Source: CAYRYU01 sp964428355
GTDB lineage: Bacteria > Muiribacteriota > Ozemobacteria > Ozemobacterales > Ozemobacteraceae
Reading direction: 5' to 3'
DNA length: 64,000 nucleotides
Assembly: GCA_964428355.1 (NCBI GenBank)
Contig: CAYRYU010000029.1
Location: 7,777-71,776, forward strand
In this document: positions 52,888 through 62,045 of the stretch, in pieces
Layout: every line of letters starts with the position of its first letter
How positions within the stretch are numbered: position 1 is the stretch's first letter
Notes under the pieces: generated by a model
What the model saw: the letters and a program-made list of their open reading frames with translations, nothing else
What the model was told of the DNA's origin: nothing
Databases searched by the model: none
Translations under genes and position numbers: made by a program

Positions 52888-54602
52888 CGGGAAGCGAAAA
52901 CCATCCACCCCGGAGGAATCCATTCCTGGGCGATGCTGGCGATCCTTTCCATTCCTGAGTCCCAGGGTCCTCGCCCCTGGCATCTTTTTCCATACTTCTG
53001 GAAATCGATCGGTTCGCCCCGCGGGGCTTCGATGCCGGGAAGATTCTTGACCTTCACACCTGCAAAAAGGGAATAGATCCCGACCGCGATCGCCTGGGCG
53101 ATCTTTTCCTTTTTCGCCTTCAGGATCTCCCGGTCCTTGAGATTCGAAAGATAACCAACTTCGATGTAAGAGGTGACGGAGTTCACGAACAGCGGAACAG
53201 CCCAATCCGAGATGAACGGTTCCTCCAGCGGCCCGATTACCTGGTCGGGCCCCATGGCTTGGGCTGGGGCCTTCTTTTTCGATTTGGCCGGCTTTGGTGG
53301 CGGACAGATCTTCGCGTAGAACTTCGGATCGTTCTTTGTGTCGCTCCAAAGTGAGTATCTGATGAATCGCAGGAGCTCCTGCGAGGAGAAGAAGTTGTCC
53401 CCGCCAAAACCTTCCGTCCCCCCGGCCCTTCGGAAAAACTCGGTCTGGGAATTCTCCCTGAGGAAGAACATGACCATGGACATGAATGGCGAGCGGGTAT
53501 TGAAGGGCCAGGAAACCATCAGGTAACGGAGACCGATGAACTCTTTCGTGAACATCCTGATTCCGGCAAAGTAGGTGTAGGTATCGGAAACGACCTTCTG
53601 GACGGTTTCCCGGAGAGAACCAGGGAACCCCGCCATTACGAGCTTCTTCACGAGCCAGAGGTTGCGTGGGGTGATCTTGATGTTCCTGAACTCCTTGACC
53701 TCTCCCTGGTTGGTAAGAATGGAATGAATCGCATAGAAGAACCGGAAATGGGGGACAATGACGGACGAAAACCCTCTCGGCTGCGCGCTCTTGTTCGAAT
53801 TGTTGTGCAGGCACACGATCAGATCCGGGTTCAACCTGTTCATCATCGAGATTCGGCCGAACCGGGGGGTGACTTCTGTCCAGGAAGCTGGATTTGTCGG
53901 GTAGGCGGAGGGGCTGTCGAAAAGCCGGTACTTGGCGTTAGGGTCGGGGAGGTGTCTATCCGGATCGGATTCGATCGAACTATCCCGAGTGAGGATGGTG
54001 GCAATCCGGACCCTGGGATATCCTGGTTCCGCGCCGAATTCTTCCAGGATCTTCGAAAACCTGCCAAACCCCTCCTCGGTTTTTGTCAGGTTGAGCAGCT
54101 CATCCACTTTGCGGGCGATTTCCAGGGTCCAGAACGATTCCTGGATCCCACCCCCGGCAGCGCCGGAGTTGTAGTGGACCAGGAATTTCTTCGAAACGGG
54201 ATCCCAATGATCGCCCGTCGTCGGACCCGCAGGTTCGTATCTTCCCCCGTGGCCCGGATCCAGAAGCACATAATACTCGGGTGGTTGGGGGCCGGTTGGG
54301 TGTGATTCCGAAACCCGCTCTGCCGTTTCCTGCTCCGAATCAGCCTTGATGGATGGCTCTTGGAACTCCTGGCTGATTTCCGCCACCATCGAAGCCACCT
54401 TCGTGAAGGTAACGCGGAGCAAGGAAACCAGGAGATTTCCGGGGGGGGAGAATATCCCCGCAAGGTTGGTTCTTCCGGCGTCCTCATCGAGGACGGCGGC
54501 TTCTGATCCAACACATGGTATGGGGGCGGACATCTGAACCGAGACAAGCAGCCCAAAAATGAGGGTTTGGAATCGCAAATCCCAACGTACATGAGGCTTC
54601 AT
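52884..54602 (-). CDS. N-acetylmuramoyl-L-alanine amidase (amidase_3) with large insert
   Basis: 572 residues with an N-terminal signal helix (LIFGLLVSVQMSAP). Amidase_3 marks: VLLDPGHGG (His 118), a Glu in the ESFWTLEIARKVDELL helix (second zinc ligand region), LIVCLHNNSN (third ligand His) and near the end VTSYIEVGYLSNLKDREIL with the catalytic Glu. The usual domain is about 180-220 residues; here it extends over some 390 because of an insert of roughly 180 residues between the HNN and the EVGYLSN motifs. It cuts the peptide from peptidoglycan glycans. Acts in the periplasm. Confidence 0.85.
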   Translation of the reverse strand: MKPHVRWDLRFQTLIFGLLVSVQMSAPIPCVGSEAAVLDEDAGRTNLAGIFSPPGNLLVSLLRVTFTKVASMVAEISQEFQEPSIKADSEQETAERVSESHPTGPQPPEYYVLLDPGHGGRYEPAGPTTGDHWDPVSKKFLVHYNSGAAGGGIQESFWTLEIARKVDELLNLTKTEEGFGRFSKILEEFGAEPGYPRVRIATILTRDSSIESDPDRHLPDPNAKYRLFDSPSAYPTNPASWTEVTPRFGRISMMNRLNPDLIVCLHNNSNKSAQPRGFSSVIVPHFRFFYAIHSILTNQGEVKEFRNIKITPRNLWLVKKLVMAGFPGSLRETVQKVVSDTYTYFAGIRMFTKEFIGLRYLMVSWPFNTRSPFMSMVMFFLRENSQTEFFRRAGGTEGFGGDNFFSSQELLRFIRYSLWSDTKNDPKFYAKICPPPKPAKSKKKAPAQAMGPDQVIGPLEEPFISDWAVPLFVNSVTSYIEVGYLSNLKDREILKAKKEKIAQAIAVGIYSLFAGVKVKNLPGIEAPRGEPIDFQKYGKRCQGRGPWDSGMERIASIAQEWIPPGWMVFASR

Positions 54603-54733
54603 TTTGCTCGCGGACTCTCTTTCCAGGGAGAATGGAAATCCCTCTGGAAATATTTATCGGCGAGACGGACGGGTTTCCCAATCCCTTCCTGAGGAGAATT
54701 CTCGAGTTGTCAGAATAATGGCCCGGCTCTGGA

Positions 54734-56212
54734 TCAGAACCCTTTCAGGTAATCGTTGAACTCGCTTTCGAACTGGGAGTAGTTCAGGCTCGTGGCGTTC
54801 TCGAGTGATTCCTCAAAATAGTTTCCCTGGCTGAGGCCCTCCAGAAGCTGATCGACTCCCTGGAAGTTCCAGCGCTCGATCATGAAACGGATTGCGAGAT
54901 ACGATTCCAGGTATCCGAGAGGGATCTGGTAGCCGTAAGTCTGCTGGGAAGGATTGAGGTTGATCTGCTTGAGAGGGATGATCGTCCTCTCGTTGATGAT
55001 CTTCTGGTTGAAGATCTTCTCGTAGTCAGGCCGCATCTGGTTGGGGTCGCCGTACATCGCCTTGAACTCCTGGTAAACCGCGAGTCCTTCGTTCACCCAG
55101 GTCGGACATCGGTTCGTCGTGCGGAGATTGACGACGACGTGGGTGAATTCGTGAGCGAGGATTCCCTTTACGGAATTCATGTCGGAATACCCCTGCTGCA
55201 ATGGAACGAGAATCTTCTCACCCTGAGTGATGGCTCCGACCCAGTTTCCCGTTCGGTTCAGTTCGTAGAACTCCTGGGTCAAAAAGAAGATCACGTTTAT
55301 CTTGATTTCCGGATGGTACATCAGGTCGGAGGTGACGTTTTCATAAATCTCCTCGAGGATCTCCATCGTCATGTCTCCGATGTCCTTTTGGGAATTGCCC
55401 GCGTAATGCACGATGAACCGTTGGTTCTCATCCTTTGTGGTTCCCGCGATCGAGGCGTCCTGCTCCTTTGCCTTGTTGATGAGCTGCTGGATGGCCTGGG
55501 CATCCTTCTCGTTGGCCGCTAGCTTGAGTGCCTCTTCCCAGAATTCGATTGCCCTTTCGAAATCCTTCAGCTCGAACTGGCATTTCCCAAGGAAATAGAA
55601 GAGGTAGAAATCCTTGGGGATCTGTTTTTGTGCCCTTTCGAAGTAGGCGAATGCTTCCTCGTATCGCATCATGTTGAGGAGGGTTACCCCCAGTTTCATG
55701 ATGCAGTCGAGGTGATCGGGTTTTAGGGCCAGCGCTGTCTCGAATCTGGGGAGTGCTGCTTCGTAATTCTTGTCGAAGAAGATGAAGCAGCCCCAGATGT
55801 AATGCACCTGGAAGCTGTCCGGGGTAAGATCGTACGCTTCGAGGATGAGGGGTTCGACATCCTGGAACTTCGCCCCTCCCCGCATGGAATATGCCTTTTT
55901 CAGCAAAAGCTCCGAGAGGGCAGCCTGGCGCATCTTGTCTTTTGGGACGGCCTTGAGTTCTTTCCGAAGCTTTTCGATCTGCTGGTCGATGTCCCGCGGG
56001 TTGAAGGTCAGATCCACGACCACGGTCTGGGGTTGGTCGACCGCAATGATCTCACCCGGGCCGCTGCCCAGAACCGGGGCTGTATCCGAACCCGTCTGGA
56101 CGACGTCGACGGTCCCGCTCGCGGAATCCTGGGCCGAAGACTGTAAAACCGCGGCAAAAACGATAACGCAAATAAGGAATCCCACGAAACGGATGTTCAT
56201 CGGGTTTTTCAT
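54734..56212 (-). CDS. TPR protein with peptidase MA-like zinc domain
   Basis: 492 residues from ATG 56212 (GAGGGG about 6 bases upstream; an earlier ATG lacks this). Signal peptide 1-28. About four TPR repeats follow (residues 110-240, for example NYEAALPRFETALALKPDHLDC, YEEAFAYFERAQKQIPKDFY). The C-terminal half is a gluzincin peptidase MA domain: HEFTH 354-358 and the third ligand Glu 375 in WVNEGLAVY. The full motif suggests an active extracytoplasmic metallopeptidase, substrate unknown. Ends 131 bases before the amidase gene; a hairpin (TTCCAGGGA / TCCCTCTGGAA, 54621-54649) lies in that gap. Confidence 0.85.
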   Translation of the reverse strand: MKNPMNIRFVGFLICVIVFAAVLQSSAQDSASGTVDVVQTGSDTAPVLGSGPGEIIAVDQPQTVVVDLTFNPRDIDQQIEKLRKELKAVPKDKMRQAALSELLLKKAYSMRGGAKFQDVEPLILEAYDLTPDSFQVHYIWGCFIFFDKNYEAALPRFETALALKPDHLDCIMKLGVTLLNMMRYEEAFAYFERAQKQIPKDFYLFYFLGKCQFELKDFERAIEFWEEALKLAANEKDAQAIQQLINKAKEQDASIAGTTKDENQRFIVHYAGNSQKDIGDMTMEILEEIYENVTSDLMYHPEIKINVIFFLTQEFYELNRTGNWVGAITQGEKILVPLQQGYSDMNSVKGILAHEFTHVVVNLRTTNRCPTWVNEGLAVYQEFKAMYGDPNQMRPDYEKIFNQKIINERTIIPLKQINLNPSQQTYGYQIPLGYLESYLAIRFMIERWNFQGVDQLLEGLSQGNYFEESLENATSLNYSQFESEFNDYLKGF

Positions 56213-56272
56213 TCGCCACCCCTCTCTGTTCAAGAATACCATATCCTGAAGGGTTCCAGGAATACCGTAATT

Positions 56273-56292
56273 GGTGCCACATTACTGGTTTT
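56273..56292 (+). repeat. Left inverted repeat of the transposase unit
   Basis: Matches the reverse complement of 57099-57118 at 18 of 20 positions. It includes the transposase stop codon. Confidence 0.65.
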
Positions 56293-56992
56293 CTTTTCCG
56301 CATCCCACCGGGGTTTCCAAGGTTTCACCTGTCCCTATTTTTCGGGGTCTTCCAGGTTTGCGATATTTCAACGAGACTCCGAACCGGTTTTCAATCACCT
56401 GGGAAAACGAAAGGTCTCCGAGAGGTCTGCCAGTCCGCGAATGAAGGTCCACTTTCCGGCATTCCTCTCTAGTCGGAAGGGACCGAAGCAGCTCCCTCCA
56501 GTCTGGATAGAGTGACAAAAGAGGCTCAATAGCGATAACTCCGTCATCGATACCGGTCACATGTGCCCGCGCGCTGCTCCATGGCCATGCTTCGGCAACA
56601 CGAGCCAGCCCAGCCCGAACGGGGTTCCCCTCAATGTATCTTGCAGCCAACAAAAGATGGGTGTGTGAAAGAGGGCATGAGAAATACCTCCCCTGCCACA
56701 CCTGGCCTTTCCATCCCTGGCGCCGGTTTTGAAGCAATGAAAAGCGACGATGGGTTTCTCGCATGGCTTTTCCAAGGCTTTCGGAAGTGGGAGGAACGAG
56801 AAGCAGGTGAACATGGTTGGGCATCAGGCAATACGCCCATATGACAACCTGGGTTTCTTTGCACCAGTGTTGAAGAGTCTGGCGATATTCCTGATAGTCA
56901 CTGGACCCAAAGAAGGTTGTCTGACGTCGACTTCCCCGCTGGGTTACATGGTGGGGAACTCCTGGAACCACGATTCGGGAAATTCTGGGCAT
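56282..56992 (-). CDS. REP-associated tyrosine transposase (RAYT, Y1/IS200-like)
   Basis: 236 residues. HUH motif His 60-x-His 62 in CLMPNHVHLLLVP and the catalytic Tyr 119 in AARYIEGNPVRAGL. N-terminal RIVVPGVPHHVTQRGSRRQ is typical of the family. C-terminal residues overlap the conserved end sequence of the element. RAYTs move or maintain REP-type palindromes; the short, inverted flanking sequences fit. The gene appears intact, placed directly downstream of dnaJ on the same strand, so it may be read through from the chaperone operon. Confidence 0.9.
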   Translation of the reverse strand: MPRISRIVVPGVPHHVTQRGSRRQTTFFGSSDYQEYRQTLQHWCKETQVVIWAYCLMPNHVHLLLVPPTSESLGKAMRETHRRFSLLQNRRQGWKGQVWQGRYFSCPLSHTHLLLAARYIEGNPVRAGLARVAEAWPWSSARAHVTGIDDGVIAIEPLLSLYPDWRELLRSLPTREECRKVDLHSRTGRPLGDLSFSQVIENRFGVSLKYRKPGRPRKIGTGETLETPVGCGKENQ

Positions 56993-57098
56993 GCTCTTCC
57001 TCCTTGCATTGTGCTAAAAGGAATCGCTCGAAAGATGGCTTCGGGGAAAAAAAACAGGGACAGGTTCCTTCAGGAAACCCGCCCCTGGTGCAGCCAAA

Positions 57099-57118
57099 AA
57101 AATCAGTAATGTGTCACC
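57099..57118 (-). repeat. Right inverted repeat of the transposase unit
   Basis: GGTGACACATTACTGATTTT on the minus strand; the TGA within it is the dnaJ stop codon. Confidence 0.65.
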
Positions 57119-58235
57119 CGCCGAGGGCTTCCTTGACTTTGTCGAAGAAGGATTTTCCGCCGCCCACACCGGTGGCGTCGGCGTCGGGTTCTTCCTTGGC
57201 GAGTTGAAAGATCAGTTCACGTTGTTTGTCGTTGAGGGAAGTGGGCACTCTTACGAAGATCTTGACGAGCTGGTCGCCCTCTCCGCCATGGATGGATTTC
57301 ACGCCATATCCCTTCAAGCGGAAGACCTTTCCGGTCTGGGTTCCAGCGGGGATCTTGATCTTCAGGGGGCCTCGAAGGGTGGGAACCTCGACCTCCCCGC
57401 CGAGAGCGGCCATGGGAAAGGAGATATTCCGTTCGCAGATTATGTTGTCCCCCACCCTTTCGAAGATCTCGTGTTTTCCAACCATGAGAACGATGTACAA
57501 GTTCCCTGGAGGGCCGCCCCGTTCTCCTGGTTCACCTTCGCCCTGGACACGAACCTTGTTCCCGGTTTCGACACCCGCGGGAATCTTTACCGAGAGCTTT
57601 TCTGAGGTCTTCACCCTTCCGGTTCCCTTGCAGGTTCCGCAGGGTTTGTCGATGATCTCGCCCTGCCCCTGACATTGGTGGCAAGTACGCTGAATGGCGA
57701 AAAAACCCTGGGCAAGAGAGATAGTCCCACGGCCCTTGCAGACGGGGCAGGTGGTCCGGCCCGTTCCGGCCTGAGCCCCGCTTCCGTTACAGGCGGTGCA
57801 TGCGTTGGACCGATGAACCGTAATGGTCTTCTCGCAGCCGAAAACGGCTTCCTCGAAGGTTATCTCGAGATCATACCGGAGGTCGGCTCCTCGTCTCGCT
57901 CCACCCTTGTTGCTGGAGCCTCCGAAGAAATCGGAAATTATGTCGCCGAAGATGTCCCCGAAGCCGCTGAAACCGCCCGATGAGAAATCCTGGTAGTTGA
58001 ACCCCTGGCCGCCAAGACCGGCATGGCCGAACTGGTCGTATGCAGCCCGCTTCTGGGAATCCATGAGGACCTGATAGGCCTCGTTCACTTCCTTGAAAAT
58101 CTCGACGGCGTCCTTGTTGTTGGGATTTACGTCGGGATGATACTTCCGCGCGAGGTTTCGGTACGCCTGTTTGATCTCGGGTTCGGAGGCGTTCTTGGGA
58201 ACCCCGAGAACCTCGTAGTAATCACGTTTTGCCAT
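57114..58235 (-). CDS. dnaJ: Chaperone DnaJ (Hsp40)
   Basis: 373 residues. J domain with His-Pro-Asp in KYHPDVNP (residues 32-39), Gly/Phe-rich segment (GGFSGFGDIFGDIISDFFGG), four zinc-binding CxxCxGxG repeats (TACNGSGA, CPVCKGRG, CHQCQGQG, CGTCKGTG) and the two client-binding C-terminal domains. Stimulates DnaK ATPase and hands over clients. GGAGAG about 6 bases upstream. The last codons (VKEALGG) end in a stop inside a transposon end, so the C-terminus may have been altered. Confidence 0.97.
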   Translation of the reverse strand: MAKRDYYEVLGVPKNASEPEIKQAYRNLARKYHPDVNPNNKDAVEIFKEVNEAYQVLMDSQKRAAYDQFGHAGLGGQGFNYQDFSSGGFSGFGDIFGDIISDFFGGSSNKGGARRGADLRYDLEITFEEAVFGCEKTITVHRSNACTACNGSGAQAGTGRTTCPVCKGRGTISLAQGFFAIQRTCHQCQGQGEIIDKPCGTCKGTGRVKTSEKLSVKIPAGVETGNKVRVQGEGEPGERGGPPGNLYIVLMVGKHEIFERVGDNIICERNISFPMAALGGEVEVPTLRGPLKIKIPAGTQTGKVFRLKGYGVKSIHGGEGDQLVKIFVRVPTSLNDKQRELIFQLAKEEPDADATGVGGGKSFFDKVKEALGG

Positions 58236-58254
58236 CGATCTCTCCTGGAACCAG

Positions 58255-58278
58255 GGCGGGAGGGGTCACCCCCCCGCC
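58255..58278 (-). other. Intergenic hairpin between dnaK and dnaJ
   Basis: GGCGGG / CCCGCC stem plus an inner GGGG / CCCC with one bulged base, in the 54-base spacer. No U tract, so it may tune dnaJ relative to dnaK by pausing or mRNA processing rather than end the transcript. Confidence 0.4.
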
Positions 58279-58289
58279 GGAACGTTCAC

Positions 58290-60161
58290 TCAGTTGGCTT
58301 TCTTGAATTCGGCGTCGACTACATTCTCGTCGTCGGGCTTCGGACCGCTCCCTCCAGGGGAACCACCCTGGGGGCCGCCGGAGTCGTTCCCGGGCCCCTT
58401 GTCCTGTCCGTCTTTCTGGGAAGCGTTCTTGTAGACCATTTCCGCGAGCTTGTGGGATGCGGTCATGAGATCTTCGGTCTTCTTCTTGATGACCTCAGGG
58501 TCGTTTTCTCCGATGGCCTTTTTCAGATCGGCAACTTTCTCGTCGATCTGGGCCTTGAGATCTGCGGGAACCTTGTCTCCGAGTTCCTTAACGGTTTTTT
58601 CGGTGTTGTAGATCAGACTCTCCGCCTGGTTTTTGACCTCGATTGTCTCCTTGGTCTTGGCATCGCTCTGGGCATATTGTTCGGCTTCGCGAACCATCCG
58701 GTCGATCTGGTCCTTGTTGAGACCCGAACTGCTGGTGATCGTGATCGCCTGCTCCTTACCGGTTCCGAGGTCTTTCGCGGAAACATGGACGATGCCGTTG
58801 GCATCGATGTCGAAGGTCACCTCGATCTGGGGGACGCCCCTGGGTGCCGGAGGAATACCTACAAGGTCGAACCTTCCCAGCGTCTTGTTATCGGATGCCA
58901 TCGACCGCTCGCCCTGGAGCACGTGGACCGAAACGGCAGGCTGGTTATCGGAGGCGGTCGAGAAAATCTGGCTCTTCTTCGTCGGAATCGTGGTATTTCG
59001 CGGGATCAGGACGGTGTGGACGCCGCCAAGAGTTTCGATTCCTAGGCTGAGAGGGGTGACGTCGAGAAGAAGAACGTCCTTGACTTCGCCCTGAAGGATC
59101 CCAGCCTGGATTGCCGCGCCCATCGCGACGCACTCCATGGGGTCGACACCGCGCTCAGGGTCTTTTCCGAAGTGGTCTTTCAGGAGCTTCTGAACGATTG
59201 GCATCCGGGTGGGACCGCCAACCATGATGATATGGTTGACGTCGCCCCGCTTGAGGTTCGCGTCCCGAAGGGCATTGTCGATGGGAGCCTTGCACCGCTC
59301 GATGAGAGGATCGATCAGTTCCTCGAGCTTGGCGCGGCTCAGAGACATGACAAGGTGCTTGGGGCCTTCCGGTGTTGCGGAGATGAACGGAAGGTTGATA
59401 TCCGTGTTGCTTGTCGTGGACAGTTCGATCTTCGCTTTTTCAGCAGCTTCCCGAAGGCGCATCATCGCCATGGAGTCTTTGGAAAGGTCGACGCCTTCCT
59501 TGTTCTTGTAATCCTTCACGATGAAATCCAGGATAAGCTTGTCCATGTCGGTTCCGCCCAGCTGGGTGTCGCCGTTCGTCGAGAGAACTTCGAAAACGCC
59601 TGCCCCAAGCTCGAGAATGGTGACATCGAGGGTTCCGCCGCCAAGATCGAAAACCAGGATCTTGCGCTCACCCTGTTTGTCGAGGCCATAGGCCAGGGCA
59701 GCCGCGGTGGGTTCGTTGATGATCCGCTTCACCTCGATGCCGGCTATCGCACCTGCATCCTTGGTGGCCTGGCGCTGGGCATCGTCGAAATAGGCCGGAA
59801 CGGTGATGACAGCCCCGGCGACTTTGTCGTTGAGGAACGCCTCCGCGTCCCGCTTGATCTTCTGAAGTATGAACGCGGAGATTTCCTGGGGCGTGTATTC
59901 CTTGTCGATCTTGACCTTGTAGGTCGACCCCATCTTCCGCTTGATCGCAAGAACGGTGCGATCGGGGTTGGTGGCAGCCTGACGCCGGGCGGGTTCACCG
60001 ATCAGACGCTGTCCGTCCTTGGTGAAGGCCACGACGCTTGGAAAAGCCTTTCCTCCGATCGAAATACCTTCAGCGCTTGGGATGATTACCGGTTTTCCGC
60101 CTTCGATCACCGCCGCCGCGGAGTTTGATGTCCCGAGGTCTATTCCGATGACGCGTGCCAT
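58290..60161 (-). CDS. dnaK: Chaperone DnaK (Hsp70)
   Basis: 623 residues. ATPase domain: GIDLGTSNSAAAV (a Ser replaces the usual second Thr), FDLGGGTLDVTILEL, VGGPTRMP. Substrate domain: LLDVTPLSLGIETLGGV, FDIDANGIVHVSAKD. Helical lid and the conserved acidic end DENVVDAEFKKAN after a Gly/Pro/Ser-rich spacer. Central ATP-driven folding machine, works with the DnaJ and GrpE encoded beside it. Confidence 0.98.
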   Translation of the reverse strand: MARVIGIDLGTSNSAAAVIEGGKPVIIPSAEGISIGGKAFPSVVAFTKDGQRLIGEPARRQAATNPDRTVLAIKRKMGSTYKVKIDKEYTPQEISAFILQKIKRDAEAFLNDKVAGAVITVPAYFDDAQRQATKDAGAIAGIEVKRIINEPTAAALAYGLDKQGERKILVFDLGGGTLDVTILELGAGVFEVLSTNGDTQLGGTDMDKLILDFIVKDYKNKEGVDLSKDSMAMMRLREAAEKAKIELSTTSNTDINLPFISATPEGPKHLVMSLSRAKLEELIDPLIERCKAPIDNALRDANLKRGDVNHIIMVGGPTRMPIVQKLLKDHFGKDPERGVDPMECVAMGAAIQAGILQGEVKDVLLLDVTPLSLGIETLGGVHTVLIPRNTTIPTKKSQIFSTASDNQPAVSVHVLQGERSMASDNKTLGRFDLVGIPPAPRGVPQIEVTFDIDANGIVHVSAKDLGTGKEQAITITSSSGLNKDQIDRMVREAEQYAQSDAKTKETIEVKNQAESLIYNTEKTVKELGDKVPADLKAQIDEKVADLKKAIGENDPEVIKKKTEDLMTASHKLAEMVYKNASQKDGQDKGPGNDSGGPQGGSPGGSGPKPDDENVVDAEFKKAN

Positions 60162-60194
60162 GTTATTCCTCCTGATGGAAAATGAAAATTCCCT

Positions 60195-60812
60195 TTATCG
60201 TTGATTGACTTCCACTTTGGCTGGGCGTAAAACCCTGCCCTGGAACGTGTATCCCTTCTCGAACTCGTTGGTTACGATTTCATCCTCGAGATCCTCACGT
60301 GAACAACGGGCGACCGCTTCATGGAACTCCACGTTGAAGCGGGTTCCCTTTGCGGGAATCGCCTTCAGACCTTCCTTCTCGAGAATGTCGGAAAACTGGA
60401 AGAAAAGCATCTCGAAGCCGTCGACAACCTTCTTGTCGGCGTTGGATTCGGCGACCTGACGGTTCGCGGATTCGAAGGTGTCCATGACGGGGAGGAGCTT
60501 CTTGATGAACGATTCGACCCCGACCTGGGAAGCTTCGAGAACCCTTTTCTCCATACGTTTTCGGAGGTTCTCGTAATCCGCCCGGGCGTACATGATCCGG
60601 TTGTTGAGCTCCTTGATTTCCTTCGTCTTCTCCTCGAGCTGCTTCTTCAATTCGAGGATCTGAGCGGTGGAAAGCTCGAGGTCGGGTTCCCCCTCCGACT
60701 GGACTTCAGGCTCTGCCGAACCTGGGTCGTTGGGATGAGCACCTTTCTTCTCGGCAGCTTTCTGGTCGGCCTGGGTCGGGTCTTTGCTGTTGTTTTTCGT
60801 TTCGTCGGTCAT
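60195..60812 (-). CDS. grpE: Nucleotide exchange factor GrpE
   Basis: 205 residues. An acidic N-terminal tail, a coiled-coil helix (QILELKKQLEEKTKEIKELNNRIMYARADYENLRKR), a helix bundle and the beta head (GTRFNVEFHEAV; EKGYTFQGRVLRPAKVEV). Removes ADP from DnaK. Between hrcA and dnaK, the usual order. Its head serves as the comparison for the GrpE-like protein at 15006-16679. Confidence 0.96.
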   Translation of the reverse strand: MTDETKNNSKDPTQADQKAAEKKGAHPNDPGSAEPEVQSEGEPDLELSTAQILELKKQLEEKTKEIKELNNRIMYARADYENLRKRMEKRVLEASQVGVESFIKKLLPVMDTFESANRQVAESNADKKVVDGFEMLFFQFSDILEKEGLKAIPAKGTRFNVEFHEAVARCSREDLEDEIVTNEFEKGYTFQGRVLRPAKVEVNQR

Positions 60813-60847
60813 TCGCTCACCTGCGGGACGAGGCTCGAAAGCCTTCG

Positions 60848-61972
60848 TTACCCTTTGGAAATTCCGGGGTTTCGCCCCGGGGGTTTGATGTTGAGAAAAA
60901 GATCGCCCAGAGATTTGGAAAGGCGCCCCAGAACGGCCACCACCTTCGCGTAATCCATTCGGAGGGGGCCAATCAGGCCGATCCTTCCAAAGGACCTGTT
61001 CGGACCGCAGTATCGGGCGGTCACGATGGAGAGGTCCTGCACCGCCAGTCCGGACTCGGATCCAATGTTTACCATGATCTCTTCTCCGGTTTCAAGGCTT
61101 TTGGCAAGCAATTTGAGCAGGTTGTCCTTCTCGTCGAGGAGATGGAGCATCTGGCGGATCTTTTCCGACTCCTGGAACTCGGGCTGGTCGAAAAAATTCA
61201 TGAAACCCTCCAGGAAAACCGCCTCTGAAACCGGGTTCCGGACCGCGGCTTTGAGTTTCTGGGCAAGCTGGGAAAGGATCGAATTGTATTTGACCATCAA
61301 ATCATGGGACTGGCGGAAAAATGCGGCTTCGAGTTCCGTAGACTTTCGGTTGCACAGCTCCTGGTTCAGGAAATTGGTGAGTCTCTGGAGCGCGGAATCC
61401 GGGAGGTCAGGGGAAATGCTGACAAGCTGGTCGGTAATATGGCCGCAATCATCGACCATGACGAACATTGCGCGGTCCTCAAGAACCCTGAACAGCTGGA
61501 CCGAACGGATGCTGTTTTCGGATTTCTGGGGGATCAGGGCGATTCCGGGAAGGCTTGTTGCATCGCTTGCGAAGCGGATTGCGGACCTGAGGATCTGGCT
61601 TTCCTCCTCCTGTTTCCCTTTCCATCGGTTGGCCAGCTCCCCGACCAGGGTTTCCTCGATCCGGCTCATCCGCTCCAGTTCGAGAAGGACGTTGACGTAG
61701 AACCGGTAGCCTTTTTCGGTGGGAACCCTCCCCGCAGAAACATGTGGAGAATAAAGGTAGCCCATGGATTCCAGGTCCGCCATTTCGTTCCGGATGGTCG
61801 CAGGAGACCAGGCAAGATCGGTAAACTTCGAGATGGTCCTGGAACCCACCGGTATTCCGGTGGAAATGAACGAGTCACAGACCTTGCGAAGAACGACCTT
61901 CTGACGTTCGTTCAGCGTGGAATCATCGTTTTCAGGGTCTTTGTTCATCTGAAAAATGGGCGTTCCAATCAT
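60848..61972 (-). CDS. hrcA: Heat-inducible repressor HrcA
   Basis: 374 residues (ATG 61972, or ATG 61948; neither has a clear ribosome site). N-terminal winged helix: LNERQKVVLRKVCDSFISTGIPVGSRTISKF and SPATIRNEMADLESMGYLYSPHVSAGRVPTEKGYRFYV. Later GAF-like region and the conserved end IGLIGPLRMDYAKVVAVL. HrcA binds the CIRCE element and represses groE and dnaK. I see no CIRCE in the window's spacers; the likeliest site, upstream of groES, is beyond base 64000. Confidence 0.96.
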   Translation of the reverse strand: MIGTPIFQMNKDPENDDSTLNERQKVVLRKVCDSFISTGIPVGSRTISKFTDLAWSPATIRNEMADLESMGYLYSPHVSAGRVPTEKGYRFYVNVLLELERMSRIEETLVGELANRWKGKQEEESQILRSAIRFASDATSLPGIALIPQKSENSIRSVQLFRVLEDRAMFVMVDDCGHITDQLVSISPDLPDSALQRLTNFLNQELCNRKSTELEAAFFRQSHDLMVKYNSILSQLAQKLKAAVRNPVSEAVFLEGFMNFFDQPEFQESEKIRQMLHLLDEKDNLLKLLAKSLETGEEIMVNIGSESGLAVQDLSIVTARYCGPNRSFGRIGLIGPLRMDYAKVVAVLGRLSKSLGDLFLNIKPPGRNPGISKG

Positions 61973-62005
61973 TCGTGAAACGGTATGAATGTCCCGGGAA
62001 TGAAC

Positions 62006-62031
62006 CCACCCCGGCGAGATCGCCGGGGTGG
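62006..62031 (-). terminator. Hairpin after groEL
   Basis: A perfect 11-bp stem CCACCCCGGCG (62006-62016) / CGCCGGGGTGG (62021-62031), four-base loop, 15 bases after the groEL stop. No long T run follows on either strand, so termination may be partial. Confidence 0.6.
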
Positions 62032-62045
62032 ATAAGGGAGTTCAC

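Larger units (their letters stand above)
56273..57118. mobile_element. REP-associated transposase unit bounded by inverted repeats
   Basis: The 846-bp unit begins with GGTGCCACATTACTGGTTTT (56273-56292) and ends with its reverse complement differing in two bases (57099-57118). A second, inner pair AGGGACAGGT with GGAAACCC close by exists at 56327-56336 (inverted) and 57056-57065. Between them lies one Y1 transposase gene. The right end includes the dnaJ stop codon. Confidence 0.65.

Noticed and set aside
60813..62045. CIRCE operator near hrcA or grpE
   Set aside because: No TTAGCACTC-N9-GAGTGCTAA or close match in the spacers; the expected site upstream of groES is off the window.
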